NCBI RefSeq assembly: GCF_004364245.1
Contig: NZ_SOAV01000010.1
Coordinates: forward strand, 248,001 to 312,000
Origin: Streptomyces sp. BK208
GTDB taxonomy: Bacteria > Actinomycetota > Actinomycetes > Streptomycetales > Streptomycetaceae
Length of the DNA: 64,000 bases
Reading direction: 5' to 3'
Shown: positions 41,756 through 50,410 of the stretch, piece after piece
Layout: every line of letters starts with the position of its first letter
Numbering within the stretch: position 1 is the first letter of the stretch
Position numbers and translations under genes: made by a program
The notes under the pieces: generated by a model
The model's database searches: none
Told to the model about the DNA's origin: nothing
The model's input: only the letters and a program-made list of their open reading frames with translations

Positions 41756-42961
41756 TCAGCCGGCCCGGTCCAGCGAGGCGCGGACCGCCCGTACCAGCGC
41801 CTGCGCCCGCGGGTCCGCCGTCACGGTCTTGCGGAAACCGTTGGTGACGTAACCGAGGGCGATGCCGCTCTCCGGGTCGGCGAAGCCGAGGGAGCCGCCG
41901 CGCCCCGGGTGGCCGAAGGAACCGGCGGACAGCAACGGGGACGCGCTGCCGTGCAGCATGTAGCCGAGGCCGAACCGGGTGCCGACGACCAGGATCCGGT
42001 CGGGCCCGGCGGACTCCTCGGCGCGGGCCAGCTCCATGGTCGCCGCGTCGAAGAGCCGCACGCCGCGCGTCACGCCGTCGACCTCGCCGATCAGCGCCGC
42101 GTAGAAGCGGGCCAGCCCGTCGGCCGTCGCGATGCCGTTGGCGGCCGGGAGGGCGGCGGCCCGGTACACCGGGTCGTTCTGGTCGGGGAACGGGGTGATC
42201 GCGGCGAAGGCGCGGCGGGTGAGGGAGTCCGGGTCCCCGTACGCCTCGGTGACCGCCCGCTTGGGGCGCAGCCGCGGGCCGCTCCCCGACGGTTCGGGCT
42301 CCGCCAGGCGCCCGACGCGTCCGGCCCGGCCCGCCGCCTCCTCCGCGGCGGGCAGCCCCACCCACAGGTCCAGGCCGAGCGGGCGGGCGATCTCGTCCGC
42401 GATCCACTGACCGGCGCCCCGCCCGCCCGTCACCCGGCGGACCAGCTCGTCGAGCAGCCAGCCGTACGTCAGCGCGTGGTAGCCGTGGTCGGTGCCCGGC
42501 TCCCAGACGGGGGCCTGCGCGGCGACGGCGGCGGGGCCCCGCAGCGGGTCGAGGGCCTCCTCGGGGGTGAGCGGCCGGTCCAGGACCGGCAGCCCGGCCC
42601 GGTGGCTCAGCAGGTGCCGGACCAGCACCCGCTCCTTGCCCCGCGCCTTGAACTCCGGCCAGTACTCGCCCACCGGCGCGTCCAGGTCCAGCTCCCCGCG
42701 CTGGTGCAGCAGCAGCGGTACGGCGGCGGCGACGCCCTTGGTCGCCGAGCGGACCACCTGGGCGGTGCCCCGGCGCCACGGCCCGGTGCCCTCCGTACCG
42801 TCGACGTCGCGGGCGCCGCCCCACAGGTCGACGACCTTGCGCCCGTCCCGGTAGACGGCGACGGCGGCACCCCGCTCACCGAGCGCGGTGAAGTTCTGTG
42901 CGAACGCGTCCCTCACCGGCTCGAAGCCCTCGGCCACCGTGCCGTGCACGTTCCCGCTCAC
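41756..42961 (-). CDS. Serine hydrolase, beta-lactamase class C / EstB type
   Basis: A 401-residue penicillin-recognising-fold esterase. The nucleophile motif is SATK with Ser72 and Lys75. The second motif lies in GYHALTYGWLLDELVRR (Tyr as base), and the third near HPGRGGSLGF. No signal peptide is seen, so it is probably cytosolic, unlike secreted beta-lactamases. Close relatives are carboxylesterases such as EstB and EstA3. GTG 42961 is preceded by AAGGGG. Downstream of the ECF operon on the same strand but 65 bases away. Confidence 0.88.
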   Translation of the reverse strand: MSGNVHGTVAEGFEPVRDAFAQNFTALGERGAAVAVYRDGRKVVDLWGGARDVDGTEGTGPWRRGTAQVVRSATKGVAAAVPLLLHQRGELDLDAPVGEYWPEFKARGKERVLVRHLLSHRAGLPVLDRPLTPEEALDPLRGPAAVAAQAPVWEPGTDHGYHALTYGWLLDELVRRVTGGRGAGQWIADEIARPLGLDLWVGLPAAEEAAGRAGRVGRLAEPEPSGSGPRLRPKRAVTEAYGDPDSLTRRAFAAITPFPDQNDPVYRAAALPAANGIATADGLARFYAALIGEVDGVTRGVRLFDAATMELARAEESAGPDRILVVGTRFGLGYMLHGSASPLLSAGSFGHPGRGGSLGFADPESGIALGYVTNGFRKTVTADPRAQALVRAVRASLDRAG

Positions 42962-43026
42962 CCCTGTACGCCCCTTCCGGCCGCTCGCGACAGTGGCTGC
43001 AACCGCCACCGGTTGCCCACCATTCC

Positions 43027-43815
43027 TCACCCGCGCGCCGACACCGACCGCGGGTCGAAGCCGAAGGGCAGTTCCAGGCGGTGGGCCCGCATCAGCGCGT
43101 CGTCCGACAGCAGCTCGGCCGTCGGACCGTCGGCCGCGATCACGCCGTCGCTGAGGACGAGGGCGCGGGGGCACAGCTCCAGGGCGTAGGGCAGGTCGTG
43201 GGTGACCATCAGGACCGTGACGTCCAGGGAGCGCAGGATGTCGGCGAGTTCGCGGCGGGAGGCCGGGTCGAGGTTGGAGGAGGGCTCGTCCAGGACCAGG
43301 ATCTCCGGCTCCATGGCGAGCACCGTCGCCACCGCCACCCGGCGCCGCTGGCCGAAGGAGAGATGGTGCGGGGGCCGGTCCTTGAACTCCGCCATCCCGA
43401 CCAGCGTGAGCGCCCGCTCCACGCAGGCCTCCAGCTCGGCCCCCTTCACCCCGGCCGCCGCCGGTCCGAACGCCACGTCCTCGCGCACGGTCGGCATGAA
43501 GAGCTGGTCGTCGGGGTCCTGGAAGACGATGCCGACCCGGCGCCGGATCTCCGCCATGTTCCGCCGGTCCACCGGCAGCCCGGCCACCGTGACCGTGCCG
43601 GTGCCCCCGGACAGGATGCCGTTCAGGTGGAGCACGAGGGTCGTCTTGCCCGCGCCGTTCGGCCCGAGCAGCGCGACCCGCTCGCCGCGCGCGACGGAGA
43701 AGTCCACGCCGAACAGGGCCTGGTGCCCGTCGGGGTAGGCGAAGGCGAGGCCGGAGACGTCGAGGGAGGCGGGTGCGTCGGTCGCGGGGCCGCTGGTCAC
43801 GGGGTGGTCGGTCAC
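43027..43815 (-). CDS. cbiO: ECF transporter ATPase for Co/Ni
   Basis: A 262-residue ABC ATPase. Walker A is ALLGPNGAGKTTLVLHLNG, the Q-loop VFQDPDDQLF, the signature LSFGQRRRV and Walker B ILVLDEPSSNLD, all intact. The Q-loop with double Asp is typical of ECF A-components. Best start is GTG 43815, overlapping the cbiQ stop as GTGA with GGGA upstream; ATG 43824 is the alternative. It powers the CbiMN-CbiQ importer encoded just upstream. Confidence 0.92.
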   Translation of the reverse strand: MTDHPVTSGPATDAPASLDVSGLAFAYPDGHQALFGVDFSVARGERVALLGPNGAGKTTLVLHLNGILSGGTGTVTVAGLPVDRRNMAEIRRRVGIVFQDPDDQLFMPTVREDVAFGPAAAGVKGAELEACVERALTLVGMAEFKDRPPHHLSFGQRRRVAVATVLAMEPEILVLDEPSSNLDPASRRELADILRSLDVTVLMVTHDLPYALELCPRALVLSDGVIAADGPTAELLSDDALMRAHRLELPFGFDPRSVSARG

Positions 43816-44573
43816 AGGGTCCATCCCAGCAGACAGACCACCAGCGCCGCACACGGCAGGGTCAGCGCGTACGACCACTGCGCCCGGGACGCGGTCACCT
43901 CGTCGATCACCGGCATCGAACCGGCGTACCCGCGGCTGACCATGGCCAGGTGGACGCGTTCGCCGCGCTCGTAGGAGCGGATGAACAGCGCCCCCGCCGA
44001 CTTGGCGAGCACGCCCCAGTGCCGTACGCCCCGCGCCTCGAAGCCCCGGGACTCCCGGGCGATCCGCATCCGGCGCATCTCGTCCGCGATCACGTCCCCG
44101 TACCGGATCATGAACGAAGCGATCTGCACCAGCAACGGAGGCAGCCGCAGCCGCTGGAGACCGAGGAGGAGTTCCCGCAGCTCGGTGGTGGAGGCGAGGA
44201 TCACGGAGGCGGCGACGCCCAGGGTGCCCTTGGCCAGGACGTTCCAGGCGCCCCACAGGCCGCCGACGCTCAGCGACATGCCGAGGACGTCGACCCGCTC
44301 ACCCTCCGCCACGAACGGCATGAGCACCGCGAACGCGACGAACGGCACCTCGATCAGGAGCCGCTTGAGCAGGAAGGACGCGGGCACACGGGCCGCGTAC
44401 GCCACCGCCGCCAGCAGCAGCGCGTACAGGCCGAAGGCCCACATCGCCTCGCGCGGCGTCGACACCACGACGACCACGAAGGCGAAGGCCGCGGCGAGCT
44501 TGGTGTGCGGCGGCAGCCCGTGCACGGGCGAGCGGCCGTGCCGGTACAGCCGGTGGGCGTGGCCGGCGCCCAC
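43812..44573 (-). CDS. cbiQ: ECF transporter T-component
   Basis: A 253-residue membrane protein with five to six helices. It has the coupling motifs typical of T-components, two Ala-Arg-Gly-like boxes: RRMRIARESRGFEARG and, further on, the AMVSRGYAGS box. GTG 44573 (VGAGHAHRLYRHGRS) begins one base after the cbiMN stop. It joins the substrate-binding CbiMN to the ATPase CbiO. Frame open upstream, but that part overlaps cbiMN and is not needed. Confidence 0.92.
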   Translation of the reverse strand: MGAGHAHRLYRHGRSPVHGLPPHTKLAAAFAFVVVVVSTPREAMWAFGLYALLLAAVAYAARVPASFLLKRLLIEVPFVAFAVLMPFVAEGERVDVLGMSLSVGGLWGAWNVLAKGTLGVAASVILASTTELRELLLGLQRLRLPPLLVQIASFMIRYGDVIADEMRRMRIARESRGFEARGVRHWGVLAKSAGALFIRSYERGERVHLAMVSRGYAGSMPVIDEVTASRAQWSYALTLPCAALVVCLLGWTL

Positions 44574-44574
44574 G

Positions 44575-45633
44575 TCAGACGGTCGTTTCCGTGTGGGTGG
44601 GGGAGGCGTCGTCGCTGCGGCGCCTGCGCACCGTCCAGAACACGGCACTGCCCGCCACGACGGTGACACCGACGCCGATCACGCCCGCCAGCCCCCCGGA
44701 GATCCGGGCATCGGTGATGTCCTTGACGCCGTAGTCGGCGAGCGGCGAGTCGGCGGCCGCGTGCTCCTCGGCCTTCTCGTCGATGCCCTTGTCGGAGGCG
44801 ACCTTCTCCAGGCCGTCGGGGTCGGCGGAGGCGTAGAAGCTGACGAAGCCGGCCAGCACCAGCGAGGCGACGAGGCCGGTGATCCACACCGTGCGGTGGG
44901 AGCGGGCGGCCACGGGCGCGGGGGCCGGTGCGGCGGCCGAGGGGGCGTCGACCAGCTCGCCGTTCACCCGCAGCTTGAGCCGCTGCTGGAGCCCGCGCGC
45001 CCCGTACACCAGGTCGGGGCGCACGGCGATGACGGCGCCGACGGTCAGCGCGGTGATCGCGGCCTCACCGATGCCGATCAGCACGTGCACCCCGATCATC
45101 GCGGTGGCGACCTTGCCGATGGCGACGTCGGTGGTCCCGCCGATCCAGTACAGGAGCGTGAAGGCCAGGGCGGCGGCCGGGACGGACACCAGCGCGGCGA
45201 CGAAGGAGGCGACGGTGACCGAGCGGCGGGTGCGCGGCAGGACCTTCACCAGGCCCCGGAAGAGCGCGTAGGCGACGACCGTGGTGACGATCGCCATGTC
45301 GGTGATGTTGACGCCGAGCGCGGTCAGACCGCCGTCGGCGAAGAGGATGCCCTGCATCAGCAGGACGACGGACACACACAGCACGCCGGTGTAGGGCCCG
45401 ACCAGGATGGCGGCCAGCGCGCCGCCGAGCAGATGCCCGCTGGTCCCGGCCGCGACCGGGAAGTTCAGCATCTGCACCGCGAAGATGAACGCCGCGACCA
45501 GCCCGGCCAGCGGCGCCGTCCGCTCGTCCAGCTCCCGGCGCGCGCCGCGCAGGCTGACCGCGATGGCGCCCGCGGCGACGACCCCGGTCACGGCGGAGGT
45601 CGGGGCGTTGATGAATCCGTCAGGTACATGCAC
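44575..45633 (-). CDS. cbiMN: ECF substrate-specific component CbiM fused to CbiN
   Basis: A 352-residue fusion. Residues 1-about 220 are CbiM/NikM: it begins M-H-V-P-D-G-F, where the N-terminal amine and His2 bind the metal, with further conserved His in AAGTSGHLLGGALAA and ATAMIGVHVLIGIGEAAI. A linker follows, then a CbiN-like part (about 235-350) with two helices flanking an extracytoplasmic loop. GTG 45633 places His at position 2, which fixes the start. It imports Co2+ or Ni2+. A Nur-like box lies 21 bases upstream. Confidence 0.92.
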   Translation of the reverse strand: MHVPDGFINAPTSAVTGVVAAGAIAVSLRGARRELDERTAPLAGLVAAFIFAVQMLNFPVAAGTSGHLLGGALAAILVGPYTGVLCVSVVLLMQGILFADGGLTALGVNITDMAIVTTVVAYALFRGLVKVLPRTRRSVTVASFVAALVSVPAAALAFTLLYWIGGTTDVAIGKVATAMIGVHVLIGIGEAAITALTVGAVIAVRPDLVYGARGLQQRLKLRVNGELVDAPSAAAPAPAPVAARSHRTVWITGLVASLVLAGFVSFYASADPDGLEKVASDKGIDEKAEEHAAADSPLADYGVKDITDARISGGLAGVIGVGVTVVAGSAVFWTVRRRRSDDASPTHTETTV

Positions 45634-45653
45634 GCATCGATGATAGAGACCAG

Positions 45654-45670
45654 TTGCAAGTCGTTCGCAA
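45654..45670. promoter_or_regulatory. Nur-box-like site at the ECF transporter promoter
   Basis: On the minus strand TTGCGA-ACGAC-TTGCAA fits the Streptomyces Nur (nickel Fur-family) consensus tTGCaa-N5-ttGCAA with one deviation and exact spacing. It lies 21 bases before the cbiMN GTG. This suggests nickel repression of the transporter. Experimental support is absent here. Confidence 0.65.
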
Positions 45671-45798
45671 GAGCGAGGTAAAAGCTGATCTCGCATGTGA
45701 TATTCGGCTCACGGGGCGTGATCCGGGAAATATGGGACATTGGAGAGGGGGTGGACGCACAGCTTCGACACAGGTGGCACAGCGTAAGGGGCGACCCC

Positions 45799-46179
45799 AT
45801 GTCCGTAGTCGAACAGTACGCACGAGCCCACATCCTGACGGACGCGGACCTCCCCGACCAGGACGACGGCGGAGCGATACCCGTCGTGCTGCGCTACGAC
45901 CCCGGGCTCGACCCCTCGAAGGTCTGCGTCGCCCTGCCCGGAAGGGGCGGCCGTGCCTCCCGTGCCCGGGAGTGGACCTTCTCCCGCGCCCTGCTCGAAC
46001 AGGGGCTGCGCGCCCCCACCGGCACCGGTGAGGTGCGGGTGTGGCCGTGCGGGCGGGTCCAGGCCGTCGTCGAGTTCCACTCCCCGCAGGGCTGCTCGGT
46101 GGTCCAGTTCGAGAACAAGGCGCTCATCCGCTTCCTGCGCCGCACCTACGCGGCGGCCGCGCAGCCGGTGCCTCACTGA
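45799..46179 (+). CDS. ssgE: SsgA-like sporulation/cell-division protein (SALP), SsgE-like
   Basis: A 126-residue SALP protein, unique to morphologically complex actinobacteria. It has the core IPVVLRYDPGLDPSKVCVAL, WTFSRALLEQGLRAPTGTGEVRVWP, and the C-terminal helix FENKALIRFLRRTYAA. SALPs localise at septa and steer peptidoglycan synthesis and autolysis during sporulation. The ATG at 45799 is chosen with GGGG upstream; the frame stays open to 45697. Its position convergent with two PBPs matches ssgE (SCO3158) of S. coelicolor, as I recall it. Confidence 0.9.
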   Translation: MSVVEQYARAHILTDADLPDQDDGGAIPVVLRYDPGLDPSKVCVALPGRGGRASRAREWTFSRALLEQGLRAPTGTGEVRVWPCGRVQAVVEFHSPQGCSVVQFENKALIRFLRRTYAAAAQPVPH

Positions 46180-46207
46180 CCCGGGTCGCCGGCCGCCCCC
46201 GGAGCCG

Positions 46208-47959
46208 TCAGCCTCCCGCCTTGAGCAGCGCCGCCACCATCGGCCCCGCCGTGTCGCCGCCGTGCCCGCCCTGCTGGACCACGCCCGCCGCGGCCAGATC
46301 GCCCCGGTACGCCGTGAACCAGCCGTTGGGCTTGTCCTGCCCGTCGACCTCCGCCGAACCGGTCTTCGCGCCGACGTCGCCGCTCACCCCGGCCATCGCC
46401 TCCGCCGCGGTGCCGTACGCCGCCGTGTAGGACATCAGCTCGCGCAGCGCGCCGAGCGTCTCGCCCGACATCGTGCGGGAGGCCGTCGCGAGCGCGCGCC
46501 CGTCGACCGACGGGGCGACCAGGTACGGCTGGTGGAAGGAGCCCGCCTTCACGGTCGCCGCCACCGACGCCATGTTCAGCGGGTTCATCCGCACCCCGCC
46601 CTGGCCGATGAGGGAGGCGGCCATCTGCGCCTTGCTCTGCACCGGCACCCTGCCGTCGAAGGTGGACACGCCGACCGACCAGTTGTTCATGGACAGGCCG
46701 AAGACCTCCTTGGCCTGCCTGGTCAGGTCGTCGTCCTCCAGCTCGGGGGCCTGGCTGATGAAGGCGGTGTTGCAGGAGCGGGCGAAGCTCGCTTTGAAGG
46801 TGCCGTCCTTGATCTCGAACTCGTCGTCGTTCTGGAACTTCCAGCCGCCGTAGCTGAAGTACTTGGGGCACGGGTGCGTCTTGTTCACCGATGCCAGGTC
46901 CTTCTCCAGCAGCAGCGAGGCGGTGACGACCTTCATGGTGGAGCCGGGGGCGAGCGAGCCGAGGAAGGCGGTGTTGAAGCCGTGCCCGCCGTTGGCGACC
47001 GCGAGGACCTCGCCGGTGGAGGCGCGCAACAGCACCACCGACGCCCCCTTCCTGCCGTCCACCTGCCGCTCGGCGGCGGCCTGGAGGGCGGGGTCGAGCG
47101 TGGTCCTCAACTCACCCGGCGTGCCCTTGCTCAGCTCGATCAGCGTCTTGTCGGCGACCTCCGCGGCGCCGGACTCCTGCGCGCCCTTCCCGTCCCCGGC
47201 GGCCTCGCCGCGCACCACGCGCAACTCGATGCCCGGGGTGCCGCCGGCCTTCTTGCCGTACTTGTCGCGCAGGCCGTCCAGGACGGTGCCGAGGGACGGG
47301 TACTTCGCGGCGGTGATCTCCGTGCCGTCGCGGCCCAGCGCCTTGACCGGCGGGTCGCCGGCCTTCCCGGTGACCAGCCGGTCGCCGTCCCGCAACTCCG
47401 GGTGCACGACGGCGGCGTGCCAGTCGACGCGGGGTTCGCCGTCACCGGCCCGGCGGACGACGGTCAGCGCGCTGTCGTAGGCGAACGGAGCGCTCGCCTC
47501 GCCGTAGGCGACGGTGGCCTTCACGGAGAACGGCACCTTCGCCCCGGCCGGGGCGCCCGCGGTGAAGGCGGCGCCCTTGACGCGGGCGTCCTTGGTGTAC
47601 CCGGTGAGCAGGGCCTTCGCGGCGACGGCGTCGTCGGTCGCGGCGGCGGCGCCGGCCACGTCGCCCTTCTGCCAGGCGGTCAGGAACCGCTGGGCCGTCG
47701 AGGTGACCTCGGCCGCCGTCAGCGGTCCCGACTTCGCCTTCTCCGCGCCCGCCGCGGACTTGGTCCGCGCGGTGTCCTCGCCGCCCGCGTCGCCGCCGTA
47801 CATCGCGTAGGCACCGAACCCGGCACCGGCCACGACCACCGCGGCCACAGTGCCGATCACGGCCGGTTTCGTCCTGCGCCGCCCGGCGGCGGCCCTTCTG
47901 CTGCCCACGGTGTCCCGTTCCTCGGTGGCTTCGACGCCCTGATGGCGGATGGTGCTCAC
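46208..47959 (-). CDS. Class B-like PBP (MecA_N / NTF2-like domain, transpeptidase)
   Basis: A 583-residue penicillin-binding protein. One N-terminal helix (about 32-53), then an NTF2-like MecA_N domain (QRFLTAWQKGDVAGAAAATD), a dimerisation region and the D,D-transpeptidase with SxxK at Ser340 (APGSTMK), SCN (FARSCNTAFIS) and KTGS (VGAKTGSAEVDG). GTG 47959 is chosen over an earlier in-frame GTG by sequence likeness; the ribosome-binding site is weak. It directly follows a paralogue (41 bases) and is convergent with ssgE. Confidence 0.9.
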   Translation of the reverse strand: MSTIRHQGVEATEERDTVGSRRAAAGRRRTKPAVIGTVAAVVVAGAGFGAYAMYGGDAGGEDTARTKSAAGAEKAKSGPLTAAEVTSTAQRFLTAWQKGDVAGAAAATDDAVAAKALLTGYTKDARVKGAAFTAGAPAGAKVPFSVKATVAYGEASAPFAYDSALTVVRRAGDGEPRVDWHAAVVHPELRDGDRLVTGKAGDPPVKALGRDGTEITAAKYPSLGTVLDGLRDKYGKKAGGTPGIELRVVRGEAAGDGKGAQESGAAEVADKTLIELSKGTPGELRTTLDPALQAAAERQVDGRKGASVVLLRASTGEVLAVANGGHGFNTAFLGSLAPGSTMKVVTASLLLEKDLASVNKTHPCPKYFSYGGWKFQNDDEFEIKDGTFKASFARSCNTAFISQAPELEDDDLTRQAKEVFGLSMNNWSVGVSTFDGRVPVQSKAQMAASLIGQGGVRMNPLNMASVAATVKAGSFHQPYLVAPSVDGRALATASRTMSGETLGALRELMSYTAAYGTAAEAMAGVSGDVGAKTGSAEVDGQDKPNGWFTAYRGDLAAAGVVQQGGHGGDTAGPMVAALLKAGG

Positions 47960-48000
47960 AACGGCGACCACAGTAAGGGCATCCGCGGCCGCGGTCCGCG

Positions 48001-49626
48001 TCAGCCGCCGACTCGTAGCACGTCTGCGACGATCGGCCCGGCCGCGTCACCGCCGTGACCGCCTCCCTGGACCATGGCCGCCGCCGCGATGTCGTTGCGG
48101 AAGCCGGTGAACCAGGAGTCCGAGACCGCGTGCCCGTCGACCTCGGCCGACCCGGTCTTGGCACCGATGTCGCCGCCGAGCCCGGACATGGCCTCGACGG
48201 CGGTGCCCTGGGTGGCGGTGAGCCGCATCATCTGCTTGAGCTGGGAGACGGTGCCCCGCGGCAGCCCCTGGGCGGTGGCGCGCTCGCGGTCGTCCAGGTC
48301 GAAGGGCACCAGGTACGGCTGGCGGAACGCCCCGGTGACGGCGGTCGCCGTCACGGAGGCCATGTTCAGCGGGTTCATCTGGACCTGGCCCTGCCCGATG
48401 GCGTTGGCGGCCCGGTCGGGGCCGCCGGAGGCGGGGACGCTGCCGTCGAAGGAGACGATGCCGGTCTGCCAGTCGTCCCGCCCGAGCCCGAAGCGCTCCT
48501 GGGCCTCCCGCGTCAGCGAGGAGTCGTCGAGCGGCTTCTCGTCGACGAGCTTGATGAAGCCCGTGTTGCAGGAGCGCGTGAAGGTGTCGGCGAGCGTGGC
48601 GCTCTCATCGGGCTTCATGGTGGTCAGGTTGTGGAAGGTCTGGCTCTGCCACATCGCCGTGTCGGGGCAGGGCGCCGGCCCGTTCATCGACGTCACGCCG
48701 TTGTCGATGAGCATGGCGGCGGTGATGATCTTCATGGTGGAGCCGGGGGCGACCTTGCCCTGGAACGCGGCGTTGAAGCCGTCCTCGCGGTCGTTCGCCA
48801 CGGCCAGCACCTCGCCGGTGCTCGGCTTCACGGCGACCACGGAGGACTCCCCGAACCGCTTCACCGCCTTCTCGGCCGCGGCCTGCACGCTCGCGCTGAG
48901 GGTGGTGCGCAGCTTCCCGGGCTTGCCCTCGGTCAGCGTCAGCAGCGGGGTGTCCGGCGCCTGGGTGGTCGTGTGCCGGACCGCCAGCTCGACGCCGGGG
49001 GTGCCGCCGGCCTTGTCGCCGTACTTCTCCCGCAGCTGGTCGAGGACCGGCCCGAGCGAGGGGTACTTCTCCTTGCTCAGCACGGCGCCGTCGCGTCCGA
49101 CGGCCTGGATCCGCGGCGTCGCCGACTCCGCGGTGACCAGGGTGTCGCCGTCCTTCAGGTCGGGGTGGACGACGGACGGCTCCCAGTCCACCAGGGCGCG
49201 CCCGCTGGTCTCCCCGCGCACCACGGTCAGCGTGCTCTTGTAGCTCAGCGGCTCGGTGGCGCCCTCGTAGGACACCTTCGCCTTCACCGTGAACGGCACC
49301 GCCGTACCGGACGCCGTGCCCGGCGTGATCTCGACCCCGCCGATGTGCGCGTCCTCGGCGTAGGCGGTCAGCAGCGTCCCGGCGATCGACGCGTTGTTCG
49401 TGTATCCCGCGGCGGTCGACGCGTCGCCCTTCTCCCAGGCCGCGAAGAACTTCTTCGACGTCTCCGCGACCTCGTCCGCGCTCGGCGGCCCGCTCCGGGG
49501 CTCCGACGCGGCGGCCCCCGGCGTCCCGTCCAGCGCCGACACCACGTTGTAGGCGCCGTAGCCGGCACCGCCCACCATCACCGCGCACACCCCGCCTATG
49601 ACGGCGACCTTGACCCCCCTGCCCAT
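48001..49626 (-). CDS. Class B-like PBP, tandem paralogue of the downstream one
   Basis: A 541-residue paralogue with the same layout: membrane anchor (about 6-27), MecA_N-type NTF2 domain (KKFFAAWEKGDASTAAGYTN), then transpeptidase with STMK at Ser296, SCN (TRSCNTGFIKL) and KTGS. The two proteins are alike throughout, so they arose by duplication. ATG 49626 follows AGGGGA. A 12-bp palindrome lies 40 bases upstream. In Streptomyces such PBPs are candidates for envelope-stress control and for sporulation-specific crosslinking. Confidence 0.92.
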   Translation of the reverse strand: MGRGVKVAVIGGVCAVMVGGAGYGAYNVVSALDGTPGAAASEPRSGPPSADEVAETSKKFFAAWEKGDASTAAGYTNNASIAGTLLTAYAEDAHIGGVEITPGTASGTAVPFTVKAKVSYEGATEPLSYKSTLTVVRGETSGRALVDWEPSVVHPDLKDGDTLVTAESATPRIQAVGRDGAVLSKEKYPSLGPVLDQLREKYGDKAGGTPGVELAVRHTTTQAPDTPLLTLTEGKPGKLRTTLSASVQAAAEKAVKRFGESSVVAVKPSTGEVLAVANDREDGFNAAFQGKVAPGSTMKIITAAMLIDNGVTSMNGPAPCPDTAMWQSQTFHNLTTMKPDESATLADTFTRSCNTGFIKLVDEKPLDDSSLTREAQERFGLGRDDWQTGIVSFDGSVPASGGPDRAANAIGQGQVQMNPLNMASVTATAVTGAFRQPYLVPFDLDDRERATAQGLPRGTVSQLKQMMRLTATQGTAVEAMSGLGGDIGAKTGSAEVDGHAVSDSWFTGFRNDIAAAAMVQGGGHGGDAAGPIVADVLRVGG

Positions 49627-49665
49627 CGGCAGTCCCCTCCCCGTGAGTACTCCCGCCCGCCTTCT

Positions 49666-49677
49666 TGAACGCGTTCA
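49666..49677. promoter_or_regulatory. 12-bp palindrome upstream of the tandem PBP genes
   Basis: TGAACGCGTTCA is a perfect inverted repeat, and flanking TTC/GAA extends it with one bulged base. It lies 40 bases before the first PBP start. It could be an operator; I could not match it to a known factor. It differs from the Streptomyces LexA box. Confidence 0.5.
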
Positions 49678-49825
49678 GAAGTAGTTGTAGGTGCACTCTA
49701 GGCGCAAGGGGGTGACCCGCGGTACGGGTGTTTCCGTTTTGGTTGCCCAAAGGAGATCGGGGCGGGGTGACGCGAAACGGGAGCAGGGGCGTGGTGCGGG
49801 AAACCCTGTCGGGCGGCGGCGGCCG

Positions 49826-50365
49826 TCAGGGGCCGGTGGCCGTGGCCACGGCCTCCGTCGCCGCCCGCCGCAGCGCACGGTTCGTGATCCAGCGGTTCCC
49901 CCCGCCGGACAGATGCGCCACGGCGCGGCCCGTCCACTCCGGGTCGCCGAGGAGATGCGGCTTCCCCTCGTCGACGAGCTGCCGCATCAGACTCTCCAGC
50001 CGCAGGGCGTCCACGGCCCGGTAGGGGCGCTCATGCCGGTCGAAGCGCAGCTGTTCGTTCTCGTACGGGTGGCGCAGCGTCAGGTGCATCCAGCCGCCGG
50101 CGCGCCCGGCGACCGTCCCCTTCAGCGTGTACATGCCCCTGCTGGCGGTGTTCCGGGGGTGCTTGCCCCAGGTGAGCCAGACGCCGGTCATGATCCTCGA
50201 CCACGGGACCGACCGTCCCTCGGAGTCCGGCTCGTGCTGCCGGAGCCCGTCCGGGCGGAACTCCACCCAGTGGGTGCCCGGTCGTGAGGCGTCTCCGACT
50301 CCCCAACGTCCACCGGTCAGTTGCAGCGGTCCGAGGGACGTGCCGTCCTCCATCATGCGCGTCAT
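49826..50365 (-). CDS. Hypothetical protein (about 179 residues)
   Basis: A Trp/Arg-rich soluble protein without signal or membrane helix. Segments include RWGVGDASRPGTHWVEFRPD, SRIMTGVWLTWGKHPRN and LRHPYENEQLRFDRHERPYR, suggesting a small beta-rich (PH-like) domain in the first 120 residues. A C-terminal helical piece follows. Start at ATG 50365 (two more ATG follow within 12 bases). It sits between the PBP and pmt genes. I cannot assign a family. Confidence 0.75.
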   Translation of the reverse strand: MTRMMEDGTSLGPLQLTGGRWGVGDASRPGTHWVEFRPDGLRQHEPDSEGRSVPWSRIMTGVWLTWGKHPRNTASRGMYTLKGTVAGRAGGWMHLTLRHPYENEQLRFDRHERPYRAVDALRLESLMRQLVDEGKPHLLGDPEWTGRAVAHLSGGGNRWITNRALRRAATEAVATATGP

Positions 50366-50410
50366 TGAAGCACGCGTCCTGCCCACCGGTGTGCTGTCCT
50401 GACCGGCCGG

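Noticed and set aside
45634..45798. B12 riboswitch upstream of the ECF transporter
   Set aside because: The leader is only about 20-60 bases to the box, and no conserved B12-box sequence is visible.
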